The notes beneath the pieces are model-generated. The model was not told the origin of the DNA. It saw nothing but the letters and a program-made list of their open reading frames with translations, and did not search any database. Below, piece after piece: positions 8,175 through 16,647 of a DNA stretch of 64,000 nt. The first letter of the stretch is position 1; each line of letters begins with the position of its first letter. This stretch comes from an uncultured Bacteroides sp. (GTDB lineage Bacteria; Bacteroidota; Bacteroidia; Bacteroidales; Bacteroidaceae), in assembly GCA_949296575.1 (NCBI GenBank), contig CASFPE010000020.1, positions 29,881 through 93,880 of the forward strand. Direction: 5' to 3'. The position numbers and the translations under genes are program-made.

Positions 8175-8229
8175 AACGCACGAGGGGCGCAGCTTGCGCC
8201 GCGCCCCTTGGTCAGGATGGAAAGCGAGG

Positions 8230-9804
8230 TCAGCGGACGGCTTTCAGCGTTTGCCGCTGCCCGCCTTGCTTTACACATATTATATATAGGCCGCGTGGCA
8301 AGCTTTCCAACGAAAGCGAGGCAACGCCTTCGGCATGCAGCGCCTTTGCCCCCGTCTGCGCATACACAGTGATGGCGGCGGGGCCTTCGGTGGTGACCAC
8401 GGCATCATCGTAGCGGGCGATGGATGCGCCGGATGCCGCCACGGTGGAGATGGCATCGGCCTGCCCGTCGGTGATTTGGCGGAAGTTCTTCCATCCTTCG
8501 GCAGATTGGTAGTCCGTCACTGTCCCGGCAGGCACGTGGAGGACGGCATTTTGGTAAGCCGCATCATCAAACGCATCGTAGGGCATGGCGGGCGGCGTGG
8601 CGGCCAGGCAGTCCACGTCCTTCAGCGGGCACTCAAAGAACGCCCCTTCGCCCAACGTCTCCAAGGTGGAAGGCAAGGTAACGCTTTCCAAAGCGGTACA
8701 GGCTTCGAAGGCGAAGTCGCTGATGCTCTCCACCCCTTCCGGCACCGCATAGGAAGTGAACGACATGCATTCGGCGAAAAGGCTCATGGGGATGGAGGTG
8801 ATGCCGGTGGGAAGTTCAAGGGATGGCAACGACCAGCAGCCCGCAAAGGCTTGTTCGCCCAACGTTTCCAAAGTGGATGGCAGGGTGATGTTTTTCAAGG
8901 CTATGCAACTTTCGAAAGCGTTCACATCAATGAGCGTGACTCCTTCGGGCACGGTTACGGCGGTCAGTTCATCGCAGAGCGAGAAGGCGGCATGTCCGAT
9001 GGAGGTCACGGAATATGCTGTGCCTTCATGCTCCACCACGGCGGGGACAGCCAATTCGCCGGAAGCCGCCGACGCGTCAAACAGGGAGGCGGTTTGCGTG
9101 TCCGCGTTCAGCACGTAGGCGAAACTGCCCACTTGGGTCTTCTCGAAAAAGTACATCCACCCGCGAGCCGCATGGTAGGCCGCTTCCGCTCCTTCCGGCA
9201 CGGTCAGGGCGGCATCCACGTAGGCGTTCTTCGTGAATGCCAACATTTCCAGTACGGGCGGCGTGGCGGCGCGGCAGTCCACTGCTTTCACCGGGCAAAA
9301 TGAGAACGCCCCTTGGTCGATGACTTCCAAGGTGGAGGGCAGGGTGATGCTTTCCAATGCCTCGCATAGGCAAAAGGCCACTTTCGAAATGGCCTTTACC
9401 CCCTCCGGGATGTCAATGCCGGTGAGGTTGCACTCCATGAATGCAGCCGTGCCGATATATGCAAGCCCGGTGGGTAGTTCTACATTCGACAATGCAAAAC
9501 AAGCATCGAATGCCAACTCGCCAATTGAAACCACACCCTCCGGCAGCGTCACGCTTTCCAGCGACTGGCATTCCATGAATGCCCCGTCGCCGATGGCGGT
9601 GACGGGGTAGTCCGTGCCGTCGATGTTCACCGTGGCGGGGATAGCGATGTCCACGGGGCTGCCCGTGTAGCCGCACACGGCGGCGGTGCCCGCTTCCGTG
9701 TCGATGGTGTACTCGATGCCGTCCAATGTGGCATCTTGCGCCAGCATGCGTCCCGGCGGCAAGAGGAGCGCCGCGCAGGACAGTGTAAGTAGCAAATGTT
9801 TCAT
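8230..9804 (-). CDS. BspA-like leucine-rich repeat surface protein
   Basis: A 524-aa exported protein. It starts with a signal peptide (MKHLLLTLSCAALLLPPG, cleavage near MLAQ). Two blocks of BspA-type (LRR_5) leucine-rich repeats follow, roughly residues 45-180 and 255-410, with units such as AIGDGAFMECQSLESVTLPEG. The non-repeat linkers between and after them share the sentence-like motif DCRAATPPVLEMLAFTKNAY / DCLAATPPAMPYDAFDDAAY, so the protein is an internal duplication. The C-terminal 60 residues (LESLPRGLYIICVKQGGQRQ) resemble a Por-type secretion sorting domain. Family members such as Tannerella BspA bind host proteins or other bacteria, but no ligand can be inferred here. A minus-strand TACCTTTA box lies about 35 nt upstream of the start. 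Confidence 0.85.
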   Translation of the reverse strand: MKHLLLTLSCAALLLPPGRMLAQDATLDGIEYTIDTEAGTAAVCGYTGSPVDIAIPATVNIDGTDYPVTAIGDGAFMECQSLESVTLPEGVVSIGELAFDACFALSNVELPTGLAYIGTAAFMECNLTGIDIPEGVKAISKVAFCLCEALESITLPSTLEVIDQGAFSFCPVKAVDCRAATPPVLEMLAFTKNAYVDAALTVPEGAEAAYHAARGWMYFFEKTQVGSFAYVLNADTQTASLFDASAASGELAVPAVVEHEGTAYSVTSIGHAAFSLCDELTAVTVPEGVTLIDVNAFESCIALKNITLPSTLETLGEQAFAGCWSLPSLELPTGITSIPMSLFAECMSFTSYAVPEGVESISDFAFEACTALESVTLPSTLETLGEGAFFECPLKDVDCLAATPPAMPYDAFDDAAYQNAVLHVPAGTVTDYQSAEGWKNFRQITDGQADAISTVAASGASIARYDDAVVTTEGPAAITVYAQTGAKALHAEGVASLSLESLPRGLYIICVKQGGQRQTLKAVR

Positions 9805-9956
9805 AATCGTCCCGTTTTAAGGTTAATCTGCCGCTAAAGGTAAGGATATGCTTTCAGAAAAGCAAGCCTTGCGCGGAAAATATTTTCATCCCTTTGCGGC
9901 AGCGCAGCGGATGCCGCGATTATGGCGTGCAGCCCGCCTTTCGCTGTCTGAACTAT

Positions 9957-10133
9957 TTACCATGCGGGAGGGGAGGAGGACACCACGCGCAAGGGGAGGT
10001 GCATGCCATGCGCACGGCGGGGCGGATACCACGCGCATGGTGGGGTGCATACCACGCGCATGGTGTGGGGGATACCATGCGCATGGTGTAGGGGGTACCT
10101 TGCGCGTGGTGTCGGGGTGACCTTGCACATGGT
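9957..10133. repeat. Tandem array of 23-24-bp palindrome-containing units
   Basis: About seven and a half imperfect copies of a 23-24-bp unit stand head to tail. Each has a core close to CCACGCGCATGG or CCATGCGCATGG followed by a G-rich tail (TGGGGTGC-like). The best core, ACCATGCGCATGGT, is a perfect 14-bp palindrome. The array lies between the divergently transcribed LRR protein and tamL genes. Frames read through it only as low-complexity Cys/His/Arg-rich peptides, so it is non-coding. The spacers are far too short and too similar for CRISPR. Confidence 0.85.
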
Positions 10134-10339
10134 CTTTTTGCCCCCTCCACAATGGCCTGTGAGACCGATTTTTTGAGGCACGGAAAGGAACAAGGCGAGG
10201 AACCGGCCAGCGGGAAAATCAATGGGAAGGCCGTCTTCCGGGCTTCCCGTCGGGATGCCATTGCCGGATGCATTGTCATAATCCATTACTTTCAATGCCG
10301 TCTGTGGCAACGCGGAAGGAAACAATGCCGCCGTTTTCC

Positions 10340-10370
10340 TTGCCAGTCCACGCAAAGATGGCTATCTTTG
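10340..10370 (+). promoter_or_regulatory. Promoter of tamL-like gene
   Basis: TTG at 10340-10342, a 20-nt spacer and TATCTTTG at 10363-10370, 28 nt before the ATG at 10399. Confidence 0.65.
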
Positions 10371-10398
10371 CTGCCTGTATCTCCATAATGCGGCAAGA

Positions 10399-12714
10399 AT
10401 GAAAACCCTTTCCTCCCTGCATGCCCTCGTGGCCGTCCTGATGATGGCGGCGCTGGCCTCCTGCTCCGTGTCGAAGCACATCCCGGAGGGTCATTACCTG
10501 CTGGACGAGGTGAAGATAGAGACGGACAACGACGCGGTACGCCCCTCCGACATGCGCGGCTATGTCCGCCAGAACGCCAACGCCAAATGGTTCAGCCTTG
10601 TGAAGGTGCCGCTCTACACCTATTGCCTTTCCGGCCCCGACTCCACCCGGTGGTACAACAAGTTCCTGCGGAGGATAGGGGACGCGCCTGTCATCTACGA
10701 CGAAGCGCTCACCCAGCGCTCGCAGGAGGAAATCACCAAAGCGTTGCACAACATGGGCTACCTTGGCGGCACCGTGGGCGTAGCGACGGAAACGTCGAAG
10801 AAGAAGCTGCGGCTGACGTACCGGCTGCATCCAGGGCAGCCTTATGTGGTAGACAGCATCCGCTACGACATTCCCGACCCGCGCATTGCCCGATACCTGC
10901 GCGAAGACTCTGCCCACTGCCGGCTGAACCCGGGCATGCTCCTCGACATCAACCAACTGGAGGCCGAGCGGGCGCGCATCACCGAATGCCTGCTGCGCAA
11001 TGGGTACTACCGCTTCAACAAGGATTTCATCACCTACACCGCCGACACCGTGCGCGGCACGCGCCGCGTGGGGCTCACTCTCCACCTATTGCCCTACAAG
11101 GCCACGCCGGAGGACACGCCCCGGCCGCACTACCAGTACCGCGTGCGCAACGTAAGCTTCATCGCCGACTACGACGCCCTGCGCTCCTCGGCGTTGACGG
11201 ACATCGAGGTGAACGACTCGGTGCATTACGGCGGTTGCCCCATCTACTTCAAGGACAAGCTTTTCATACGCCCCAAAGTGCTGGCCGGCAACCTGCATGT
11301 GCGCAAGGGGGAATTGTACGACGATGAGGACGTGCAGCGCACGTATGCCTACTTCGGCCGCCTCCGCGCCCTGAAATACACCAATCTGCGTTTCCTTGAG
11401 GTGCAAGACAACGACAGCACAAAGTTGGACTGCTACGTCATGCTCAGCCGCAGCAAGGAAAAGTCTTTCTCAGCCGAGATAGAAGGCACCAACTCGGCAG
11501 GCGACCTCGGCGCGGCGGCTTCCGTGTCGTTCCAGCACCGCAACCTGTTCCGGGGTTCGGAACTGTTCACCTTGAAAGTGCGCGGCGCGTACGAAGCCAT
11601 CACAGGCCTGCAAGGCTACAATTACAACAATTACACGGAATATGGAGCCGAGGCCAGCCTGAACTTCCCCAGCTTCATGTTCCCTTTCCTGAAACCGGAA
11701 TTCAAGCGCAATGTGCGCGCCACCTCAGAAGTGAGCATCCAGTACAATTCGCAGATAAGGCCCGAGTTTGCCCGCACCGTGGCTTCCGCTACTTGGAGCT
11801 ACCGATGGGCCTACCAGCACGACCAGCACAGTGTGGACCTTGTGGACATCAACTATGTGTACATGCCCCGCATCGACCCGCGCTTCAAGGAAGAATACCT
11901 TGACGGCCAGAAGAACTCCATCCTGAAGTACAATTACGAGAACCTGCTCATCATCCGCAGCGGCTACAGTTACCACTACAATAGCCGGGGCGGCAATGTC
12001 TTGAACAGTGCCATTGCCCGCAATTCCTTTGCCGTGCGCCTGAATTTGGAATCGGCAGGCAACATCCTGTACGGCCTTTCCAATCTGGTTCGTCAGCGCA
12101 AGGTGGACGGGCAGTACGCCTTTTGGAACATCGCTTACGCCCAGTACGTGAAGGGCGACATCGACTTTTCAAAGAACTTCATGATAGACGAGCGCAACTC
12201 CTTTGCCATCCATGCCGCCTTGGGCGTGGCCTATCCTTACGGCAACTCCACCATGCTGCCTTTCGAGAAACGCTACTTCTCCGGCGGTGCCAACAGCGTG
12301 CGGGGGTGGGGCGTTCGCACTTTGGGTCCCGGCAGCTTCCGGGGCGAGGACAAGAACATCGATTTCATGAACCAGTCGGGCGACATCAAGCTCGACTTGA
12401 GCGTGGAGTATCGCACTCACCTGTTCTGGAAGCTTCATGGCGCGGCTTTTATTGACGCAGGCAATATCTGGACCATCCGCAACTATCCTGAACAGCCCGG
12501 CGGGCAATTTCGCTTTGACAGCTTTTATAAGCAGATAGCCGTGGCTTACGGGTTAGGCATTCGTTTCGACTTCGATTTTGTAGTGCTGCGTTTCGACGGG
12601 GGCATGAAAGCAATCAATCCGGTCTACAATAATCCAAAAGAACACTACCCTGTCATCCATCCCAACTTCAGGCGTGACTTCGCTTTCCACTTTGCCGTGG
12701 GCTACCCGTTCTGA
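10399..12714 (+). CDS. tamL: BamA/TamA-like outer-membrane assembly lipoprotein (TamL type)
   Basis: A 771-aa Omp85-superfamily protein. The N-terminus is a lipoprotein signal with lipobox LASC (Cys 22), which is characteristic of TamL, the Bacteroidetes version of TamA. Residues about 30-370 contain POTRA-like repeats (EEITKALHNMGYLGG, ITECLLRNGYYRF). The remaining half is a 16-strand-type barrel with the diagnostic surface-antigen motifs FSGGANSVRGWGVRTLGPG and a C-terminal beta signal ending FHFAVGYPF. The expected role is insertion of proteins into the outer membrane together with a TamB-like partner; no tamB gene is present next to it here. Family knowledge places TamL beside an RNA methyltransferase; here they are separated only by the LRR gene. 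The gene is notably GC-rich in its first half. Confidence 0.88.
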   Translation: MKTLSSLHALVAVLMMAALASCSVSKHIPEGHYLLDEVKIETDNDAVRPSDMRGYVRQNANAKWFSLVKVPLYTYCLSGPDSTRWYNKFLRRIGDAPVIYDEALTQRSQEEITKALHNMGYLGGTVGVATETSKKKLRLTYRLHPGQPYVVDSIRYDIPDPRIARYLREDSAHCRLNPGMLLDINQLEAERARITECLLRNGYYRFNKDFITYTADTVRGTRRVGLTLHLLPYKATPEDTPRPHYQYRVRNVSFIADYDALRSSALTDIEVNDSVHYGGCPIYFKDKLFIRPKVLAGNLHVRKGELYDDEDVQRTYAYFGRLRALKYTNLRFLEVQDNDSTKLDCYVMLSRSKEKSFSAEIEGTNSAGDLGAAASVSFQHRNLFRGSELFTLKVRGAYEAITGLQGYNYNNYTEYGAEASLNFPSFMFPFLKPEFKRNVRATSEVSIQYNSQIRPEFARTVASATWSYRWAYQHDQHSVDLVDINYVYMPRIDPRFKEEYLDGQKNSILKYNYENLLIIRSGYSYHYNSRGGNVLNSAIARNSFAVRLNLESAGNILYGLSNLVRQRKVDGQYAFWNIAYAQYVKGDIDFSKNFMIDERNSFAIHAALGVAYPYGNSTMLPFEKRYFSGGANSVRGWGVRTLGPGSFRGEDKNIDFMNQSGDIKLDLSVEYRTHLFWKLHGAAFIDAGNIWTIRNYPEQPGGQFRFDSFYKQIAVAYGLGIRFDFDFVVLRFDGGMKAINPVYNNPKEHYPVIHPNFRRDFAFHFAVGYPF

Positions 12715-12725
12715 TGCACTGTGTG

Positions 12726-13631
12726 TCAGTCCTTGGCCTGATGCACCGTCAATTGCGGGAACGGGAAGTTGATGCCCTCCTTGTTGAACACATTGTATAT
12801 CTGCTTGTTGACATCAAAATATACTCCCCAATAATCCTCGCTTTTCACCCATACCCGTATTATCACGTTCACGCTGCTGCTATCCAATGCGTTTAGGGCA
12901 ATAAACGGGGCAGGATCGTCAAGGATACGCTTGTCGGCATCCAATATGCCTTTGGCCACTCTCTCCACTTTAGCATAGTCTTCACCATAATCCACGCCGA
13001 CAATCCATTCCACCCTGCGCGTCTGTTGTTTGCTGTAATTGGTGATGACATTGCTGCTTAGCGTGCCGTTGGGGATAAAAATCTCTTTATTGTCGAAAGT
13101 CTTCATCACGGTATGCATGATCTGTATTTCCGATACCGTGCCTGACACACCTTGGCTTTCGATGACGTCACCCACTTTGTACGGTTTGAACAGCAGGATG
13201 ATGAGTCCCCCTGCAAAATTCTGCAGGTTGCCTGACAATGCCATGCCGATGGCAACGCCGGCTGATGCCAGCAATGCGGCAATGGATGTCGTGTTGATGC
13301 CCAACGCTCCAATGACGGCCACAATCAATAAGATGGTCAACAAGATGTTGGTCAGGCTTTTCAGGAATGTTTTGACACTGGGGTCTACCTTCCGCCTTTC
13401 CAATATTCTTGCTACTAATCTGTTTAAAGCGTTCACCACCAGTTTCCCGACAACGAAAATGATGATGGCTGTAAGGACATGTTTTCCTGCTGACACGGCA
13501 AATTCAGCCAGCTTGTCAATGACGAACGACAGTTTGCTCATTCCATCCGGGAGCTGTGATAAGGCGGCCTTTTCTGCTGCCTCCAGTGAATCTACTACTA
13601 TTTTCAATGAATCTGCTACTTGTGATGCCAT
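12726..13631 (-). CDS. Small-conductance mechanosensitive channel, MscS family
   Basis: A 301-aa membrane protein. A periplasmic-side amphipathic N-terminal helix of about 45 residues is followed by three membrane segments (about residues 50-70, 88-110, 115-140). The pore-lining third helix carries the Gly/Ala-rich pattern ASAGVAIGMALSGNLQNFAGG (given in part) that defines MscS, and then comes the soluble beta domain (YKVGDVIESQGVSGTVSEI, FIPNGTLSSNVITN). It releases solutes on hypo-osmotic shock. Its stop lies 11 nt from the tamL stop (convergent). A minus-strand -7 box TATATTTG at 13677-13684 lies about 45 nt upstream of the start. Confidence 0.95.
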   Translation of the reverse strand: MASQVADSLKIVVDSLEAAEKAALSQLPDGMSKLSFVIDKLAEFAVSAGKHVLTAIIIFVVGKLVVNALNRLVARILERRKVDPSVKTFLKSLTNILLTILLIVAVIGALGINTTSIAALLASAGVAIGMALSGNLQNFAGGLIILLFKPYKVGDVIESQGVSGTVSEIQIMHTVMKTFDNKEIFIPNGTLSSNVITNYSKQQTRRVEWIVGVDYGEDYAKVERVAKGILDADKRILDDPAPFIALNALDSSSVNVIIRVWVKSEDYWGVYFDVNKQIYNVFNKEGINFPFPQLTVHQAKD

Positions 13632-13860
13632 ATTCTTTCTATGTTATATATATTGTGTATTCATTATAATGTGACGCAAATATAATGAAATATGTTCTTT
13701 TGGCGCATGCGCTGACAATTTTTTCATGCGAATCATGACAAAAAGTCGTAATGCAGACTAAAATGGCATCTTTTCCTTGATGTACGTCAAGAAATGGGCA
13801 ATGGGAGGCGAAAAATGGGGAAAATAGCTTGATGCGAATAAAAATGGCCGTATTTTTGTG

Positions 13861-13890
13861 TTGTAAAACATGTTTTCAGGACTATATTTG
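13861..13890 (+). promoter_or_regulatory. Strong orphan promoter in mscS-proS interval
   Basis: TTG at 13861-13863, a 19-nt spacer and TATATTTG at 13883-13890 match the Bacteroidetes consensus closely. It drives the plus strand into 400 bp where no standard-length gene is found, so it defines a small transcription unit. Confidence 0.65.
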
Positions 13891-13897
13891 TATTAGA

Positions 13898-13978
13898 ATG
13901 GTAAAAAGATTGTTAGAAAGATTATCAAAATCAGATGCCAGAATCTGGGGTTATGTGATGCTTCCACGCACTGCATAA
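13898..13978 (+). CDS. Possible 26-aa leader peptide
   Basis: ATG at 13898, only 8 nt after the -7 box, opens a frame of 26 codons (MVKRLLERLSKSDARIWGYV then MLPRTA) ending TAA at 13976-13978. The peptide is basic and its end overlaps the 5' half of the leader hairpin, an arrangement seen in attenuation leaders. With such a short 5' end the message would be nearly leaderless. Nothing else supports translation, and I do not recognise the peptide; low confidence. Confidence 0.25.
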   Translation: MVKRLLERLSKSDARIWGYVMLPRTA

Positions 13979-13995
13979 TTTTCCCAGATGGCATC
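13934..13995 (+). promoter_or_regulatory. Leader hairpin before the 55-codon ORF
   Basis: GATGCCA (13934-13940) and TCTGGG (13944-13949) pair with CCCAGA (13983-13988) and TGGCATC (13989-13995): 13 bp with one 3-nt bulge, enclosing about 33 nt that can pair further (TTATG/CATAA). It sits just upstream of a Shine-Dalgarno sequence, so it could gate translation of the next ORF. Confidence 0.5.
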
Positions 13996-14021
13996 AAAAA
14001 AAAGCAAATTTAAGGAGCGTT

Positions 14022-14189
14022 ATGCTTGTGAGAGAAAGGAAGGCATCCATTGCCGGCCTTTTGATTGAAGATGTTAAACTTCTAAATTTTACGAACATGA
14101 AAAAGAGTAGCACAATTAAAAGCTTCCTCAAGAAATGCATTGCGGAAGCGGGAAAAACAGAAATGCAAAAGTGGGGCTATAAGCTTTAA
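14022..14189 (+). CDS. Candidate 55-aa small basic protein
   Basis: The frame from ATG 14022 to TAA 14187-14189 encodes 55 residues: it begins MLVRERKASIAGLLIEDVKL and ends KTEMQKWGYKL. A textbook Shine-Dalgarno (AAGGAG, 14012-14017) stands 4 nt before the ATG, which is unusual in this phylum and is the main evidence for translation. An internal ATG at 14097 would give a 30-aa version (MKKSSTIKSFLKKCIAEAGK...). The protein is Lys-rich with one Cys and one Trp and no membrane segment or signal. It belongs to a unit with its own promoter (13861-13890), leader hairpin and terminator (14242-14312). I do not recognise the family; it could also be part of a non-coding RNA. Confidence 0.4.
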   Translation: MLVRERKASIAGLLIEDVKLLNFTNMKKSSTIKSFLKKCIAEAGKTEMQKWGYKL

Positions 14190-14241
14190 CCTTTACTTTC
14201 GGTTTTTCTTCTTCACCTAAACCGAATAACTAAACATTGCA

Positions 14242-14312
14242 AACGACCGCATCGCCGGGGCGGAGGAAGCCAGAATTGGCCAATTCCGCGACTGCGATCC
14301 GGTCGTTTTTTT
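14242..14312 (+). terminator. Terminator of small transcript upstream of proS
   Basis: AACGACCG (14242-14249) pairs with CGGTCGTT (14300-14307). After one mismatch ATCGC pairs with GCGAT, making a 13-bp arm that encloses about 38 nt, in which GCGGA/TCCGC can pair again. Seven T residues follow. It ends transcription before the proS promoter; the large folded head is unusual for a plain terminator. Confidence 0.65.
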
Positions 14313-14349
14313 GCATGCTTCAAGCAAAGGCTTCGATAATCTGCCGCTT

Positions 14350-14383
14350 TTGAAGGTTTTTCCATGGAATTTGAATATCTTTG
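14350..14383 (+). promoter_or_regulatory. Promoter of proS
   Basis: TTG at 14350-14352, 23-nt spacer, TATCTTTG at 14376-14383; the ATG follows at 14422. Confidence 0.55.
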
Positions 14384-14421
14384 CCCGCAATTTTGAATAC
14401 ATACTTTTAACCGCAAGAATA

Positions 14422-15912
14422 ATGGCTAAGGAATTGAAAGAACTTACCAAACGAAGCGAGAATTACTCGCAATGGTATAATGATTTGGTGGTAAAAGCCG
14501 ATTTGGCCGAACAGTCACCGGTGCGCGGATGCATGGTCATCAAGCCCTACGGCTACGCGATATGGGAAAAGATGCAACGACAGTTGGACGACATGTTCAA
14601 AGCAACAGGACACGTGAATGCTTATTTCCCTTTGCTGATTCCAAAATCCTACCTCAGCCGTGAGGCAGAACATGTGGAAGGATTCGCCAAGGAATGCGCC
14701 GTTGTAACCCACTACCGCTTGAAGAATGCCGAAGACGGATCAGGTGTCGTGGTGGATCCGGCTGCAAAATTGGAAGAAGAACTGATTATCCGCCCCACAT
14801 CGGAAACCATTATTTGGAGTACTTACAAGAATTGGATTAATTCATACCGTGACCTGCCCATCTTGTGCAACCAATGGGCCAACGTCATGCGTTGGGAAAT
14901 GCGCACCCGCTTGTTCCTCCGCACGGCGGAATTTCTTTGGCAGGAAGGGCATACGGCGCATGCTACCCGCGAAGAAGCAGAAGCAGAAGCGCAGAAGATG
15001 CTGCATGTCTATGGCGAGTTTGCCGAAAAGTACATGGCTGTTCCTGTCATCAAAGGCGTGAAATCGGCCAATGAACGTTTTGCCGGCGCACTTGACACTT
15101 ACACCATCGAAGGGTTGATGCAAGACGGGAAAGCCTTGCAATGCGGCACGTCCCACTTCCTCGGGCAGAACTTCGCCAAGGCGTTCAACGTGCAGTTCGT
15201 GGACAAGAACAACAAGTTGGATTACGTGTGGGCCACTTCATGGGGCGTATCTACCCGCTTGATGGGTGCGTTGATCATGACGCACTCCGACGACAACGGC
15301 TTGGTGCTGCCGCCACGCTTGGCACCCATCCAAGTGGTCATCATACCTATTTATAAAAACGATGAGCAACTGAAGCAGATAGATGCGAAAGTGTCGGGCA
15401 TCGTGGATCGCTTGCGCGGCATGGGCATCTCCGTGAAATACGACAATGCCGACAACAAACGCCCGGGATTCAAGTTTGCCGATTATGAATTGCGCGGAGT
15501 CCCCGTGCGCTTGGTGATGGGGGCACGCGACTTGGCGGACAACACGATGGAAATCATGCGCCGCGACACGCTGGAAAAGGAAACGCGCACTTGCGACGGC
15601 ATCGAGGAATATGTGAAAAACCTTTTGGAGGAGATACAGGCCAACATCTACCAGAAAGCCTTGAAGTTCCGCAACGACCACATCGTGAAGGTGGACACCT
15701 ACGACCAGTTCAAGGAACAAATCGAGAAAGGCGGCTTCATCCTTGCCCATTGGGACGGTACCACCGAAACGGAAGAACGCATCAAGGAAGAAACAAAAGC
15801 CACGATACGCTGCATCCCCTTTGAGGCTGATGAAGAAAGCCTCACGCCCGGCGTTGACATGCTGACGGGCAAGCCTTCGGCGCATCGTGTGCTGTTTGCA
15901 AGGGCATATTAA
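14422..15912 (+). CDS. proS: Prolyl-tRNA synthetase (short, archaeal/eukaryotic-like type)
   Basis: Class II synthetase charging tRNA-Pro. From ATG 14422 ([19 protein letters not shown]) it is 496 aa, the length of the short ProS type that lacks the INS editing domain between motifs 2 and 3. Visible signatures are [15 protein letters not shown] near the N-terminus, motif 2 ([11 protein letters not shown], then [20 protein letters not shown] in part), the proline-site block [14 protein letters not shown], and motif 3 ([13 protein letters not shown]). The anticodon-binding domain begins near residue 300 ([10 protein letters not shown]). The frame is open back to 14311 but the promoter lies in that extension, so 14422 is the start. 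Confidence 0.97.
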   Translation: MAKELKELTKRSENYSQWYNDLVVKADLAEQSPVRGCMVIKPYGYAIWEKMQRQLDDMFKATGHVNAYFPLLIPKSYLSREAEHVEGFAKECAVVTHYRLKNAEDGSGVVVDPAAKLEEELIIRPTSETIIWSTYKNWINSYRDLPILCNQWANVMRWEMRTRLFLRTAEFLWQEGHTAHATREEAEAEAQKMLHVYGEFAEKYMAVPVIKGVKSANERFAGALDTYTIEGLMQDGKALQCGTSHFLGQNFAKAFNVQFVDKNNKLDYVWATSWGVSTRLMGALIMTHSDDNGLVLPPRLAPIQVVIIPIYKNDEQLKQIDAKVSGIVDRLRGMGISVKYDNADNKRPGFKFADYELRGVPVRLVMGARDLADNTMEIMRRDTLEKETRTCDGIEEYVKNLLEEIQANIYQKALKFRNDHIVKVDTYDQFKEQIEKGGFILAHWDGTTETEERIKEETKATIRCIPFEADEESLTPGVDMLTGKPSAHRVLFARAY

Positions 15913-15994
15913 CCCTATGAAAGGAGGGCGGGTGCTTGGGAAACCTTTCCCGCGCACCCGGATTCTCCTTTTGTCCATCTCCAAAGAAACCTCC

Positions 15995-16525
15995 ATGCCT
16001 TTCGCCGCACACATTGTTTTGGAAACCCCAAGGCTTCAACTCCGCGAGATGAACCTTGGCGACATGCAGGCTTTGTCCTCCATCTTGCAGGACGAAACAG
16101 TGATGTATGCCTACAACGGGGCTTTCAGCGATGAGGAAACATCCGCATGGATGCAAAAACAACTGCAACGCTACAAGGAATTTGGCTTCGGCCTTTGGGC
16201 TGTCTTGCTGAAAAGCACAGGCGGGATGATAGGACAATGCGGCATCACCATGCAGGACTACAAAGGCATGCAAGTGCCGGAAATCGGCTATTTGTTTGCC
16301 TGCAAGCATTGGCACAACGGCTATGCCACGGAAGCGGCAACGGCATGCAGGGAATACGGGTTCGGATCATTGCACTTCAAGGCATTGTATTCCATCATCC
16401 GCGACACGAATGTTGCGTCGCAGAAAGTGGCATTGCGCAACGGCATGCGAAAGGTCGATGCCGTCATGAAGCATTATCGCGGCGTGGACATGCCGCATTG
16501 GGTCTATCGGGTGGAAAGGAAATAG
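15995..16525 (+). CDS. GNAT-family N-acetyltransferase (RimJ/RimL-like)
   Basis: A 176-aa acetyl-CoA-dependent acetyltransferase. From ATG 15995 (MPFAAHIVLETPRLQLREM) it shows the Acetyltransf_3 layout: ETPRLQLREM at strand 1, GGMIGQCGITMQDY in the central strands, EIGYLFACKHWHNGYATEA as the acetyl-CoA pyrophosphate-binding loop, and a final NVASQKVALRNGMRKV motif (Asn-x-x-Ser) typical of RimJ/RimL and of small-molecule acetyltransferases. The acceptor cannot be inferred. It starts 82 nt after proS and may be read from the same transcript. The earlier in-frame start at 15887 overlaps proS and adds a non-conserved tail, so it is not preferred. Confidence 0.85.
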   Translation: MPFAAHIVLETPRLQLREMNLGDMQALSSILQDETVMYAYNGAFSDEETSAWMQKQLQRYKEFGFGLWAVLLKSTGGMIGQCGITMQDYKGMQVPEIGYLFACKHWHNGYATEAATACREYGFGSLHFKALYSIIRDTNVASQKVALRNGMRKVDAVMKHYRGVDMPHWVYRVERK

Positions 16526-16647
16526 CGCACCGGCATCCCCTGCAAACCTTTTCCGTCCCTTTACTTCCTAAATAACTATAAAAAAGCAAAGAACGGGCAT
16601 CGCCATCTGCATTTTATGCCTATTTTTGCTATGATTTTTCGCGTGAC

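Larger units (their letters stand above)
9805..10398. other. Intergenic region between LRR gene and tamL
   Basis: This 594-bp interval contains the LRR gene promoter region (9805-9845), the tandem palindromic array (9957-10133), and the tamL promoter (10340-10370). The remaining part (10134-10339) shows nothing I can assign; open frames there are shadows. Confidence 0.6.

Noticed and set aside
9957..10133. Possible CRISPR array
   Set aside because: The unit period is 23-24 bp with no unique spacers, and no cas genes are present.
9886..10355. Several overlapping frames on both strands rich in His, Arg, Pro and Cys
   Set aside because: They arise from the tandem palindromic array; low complexity and no start context or family resemblance.
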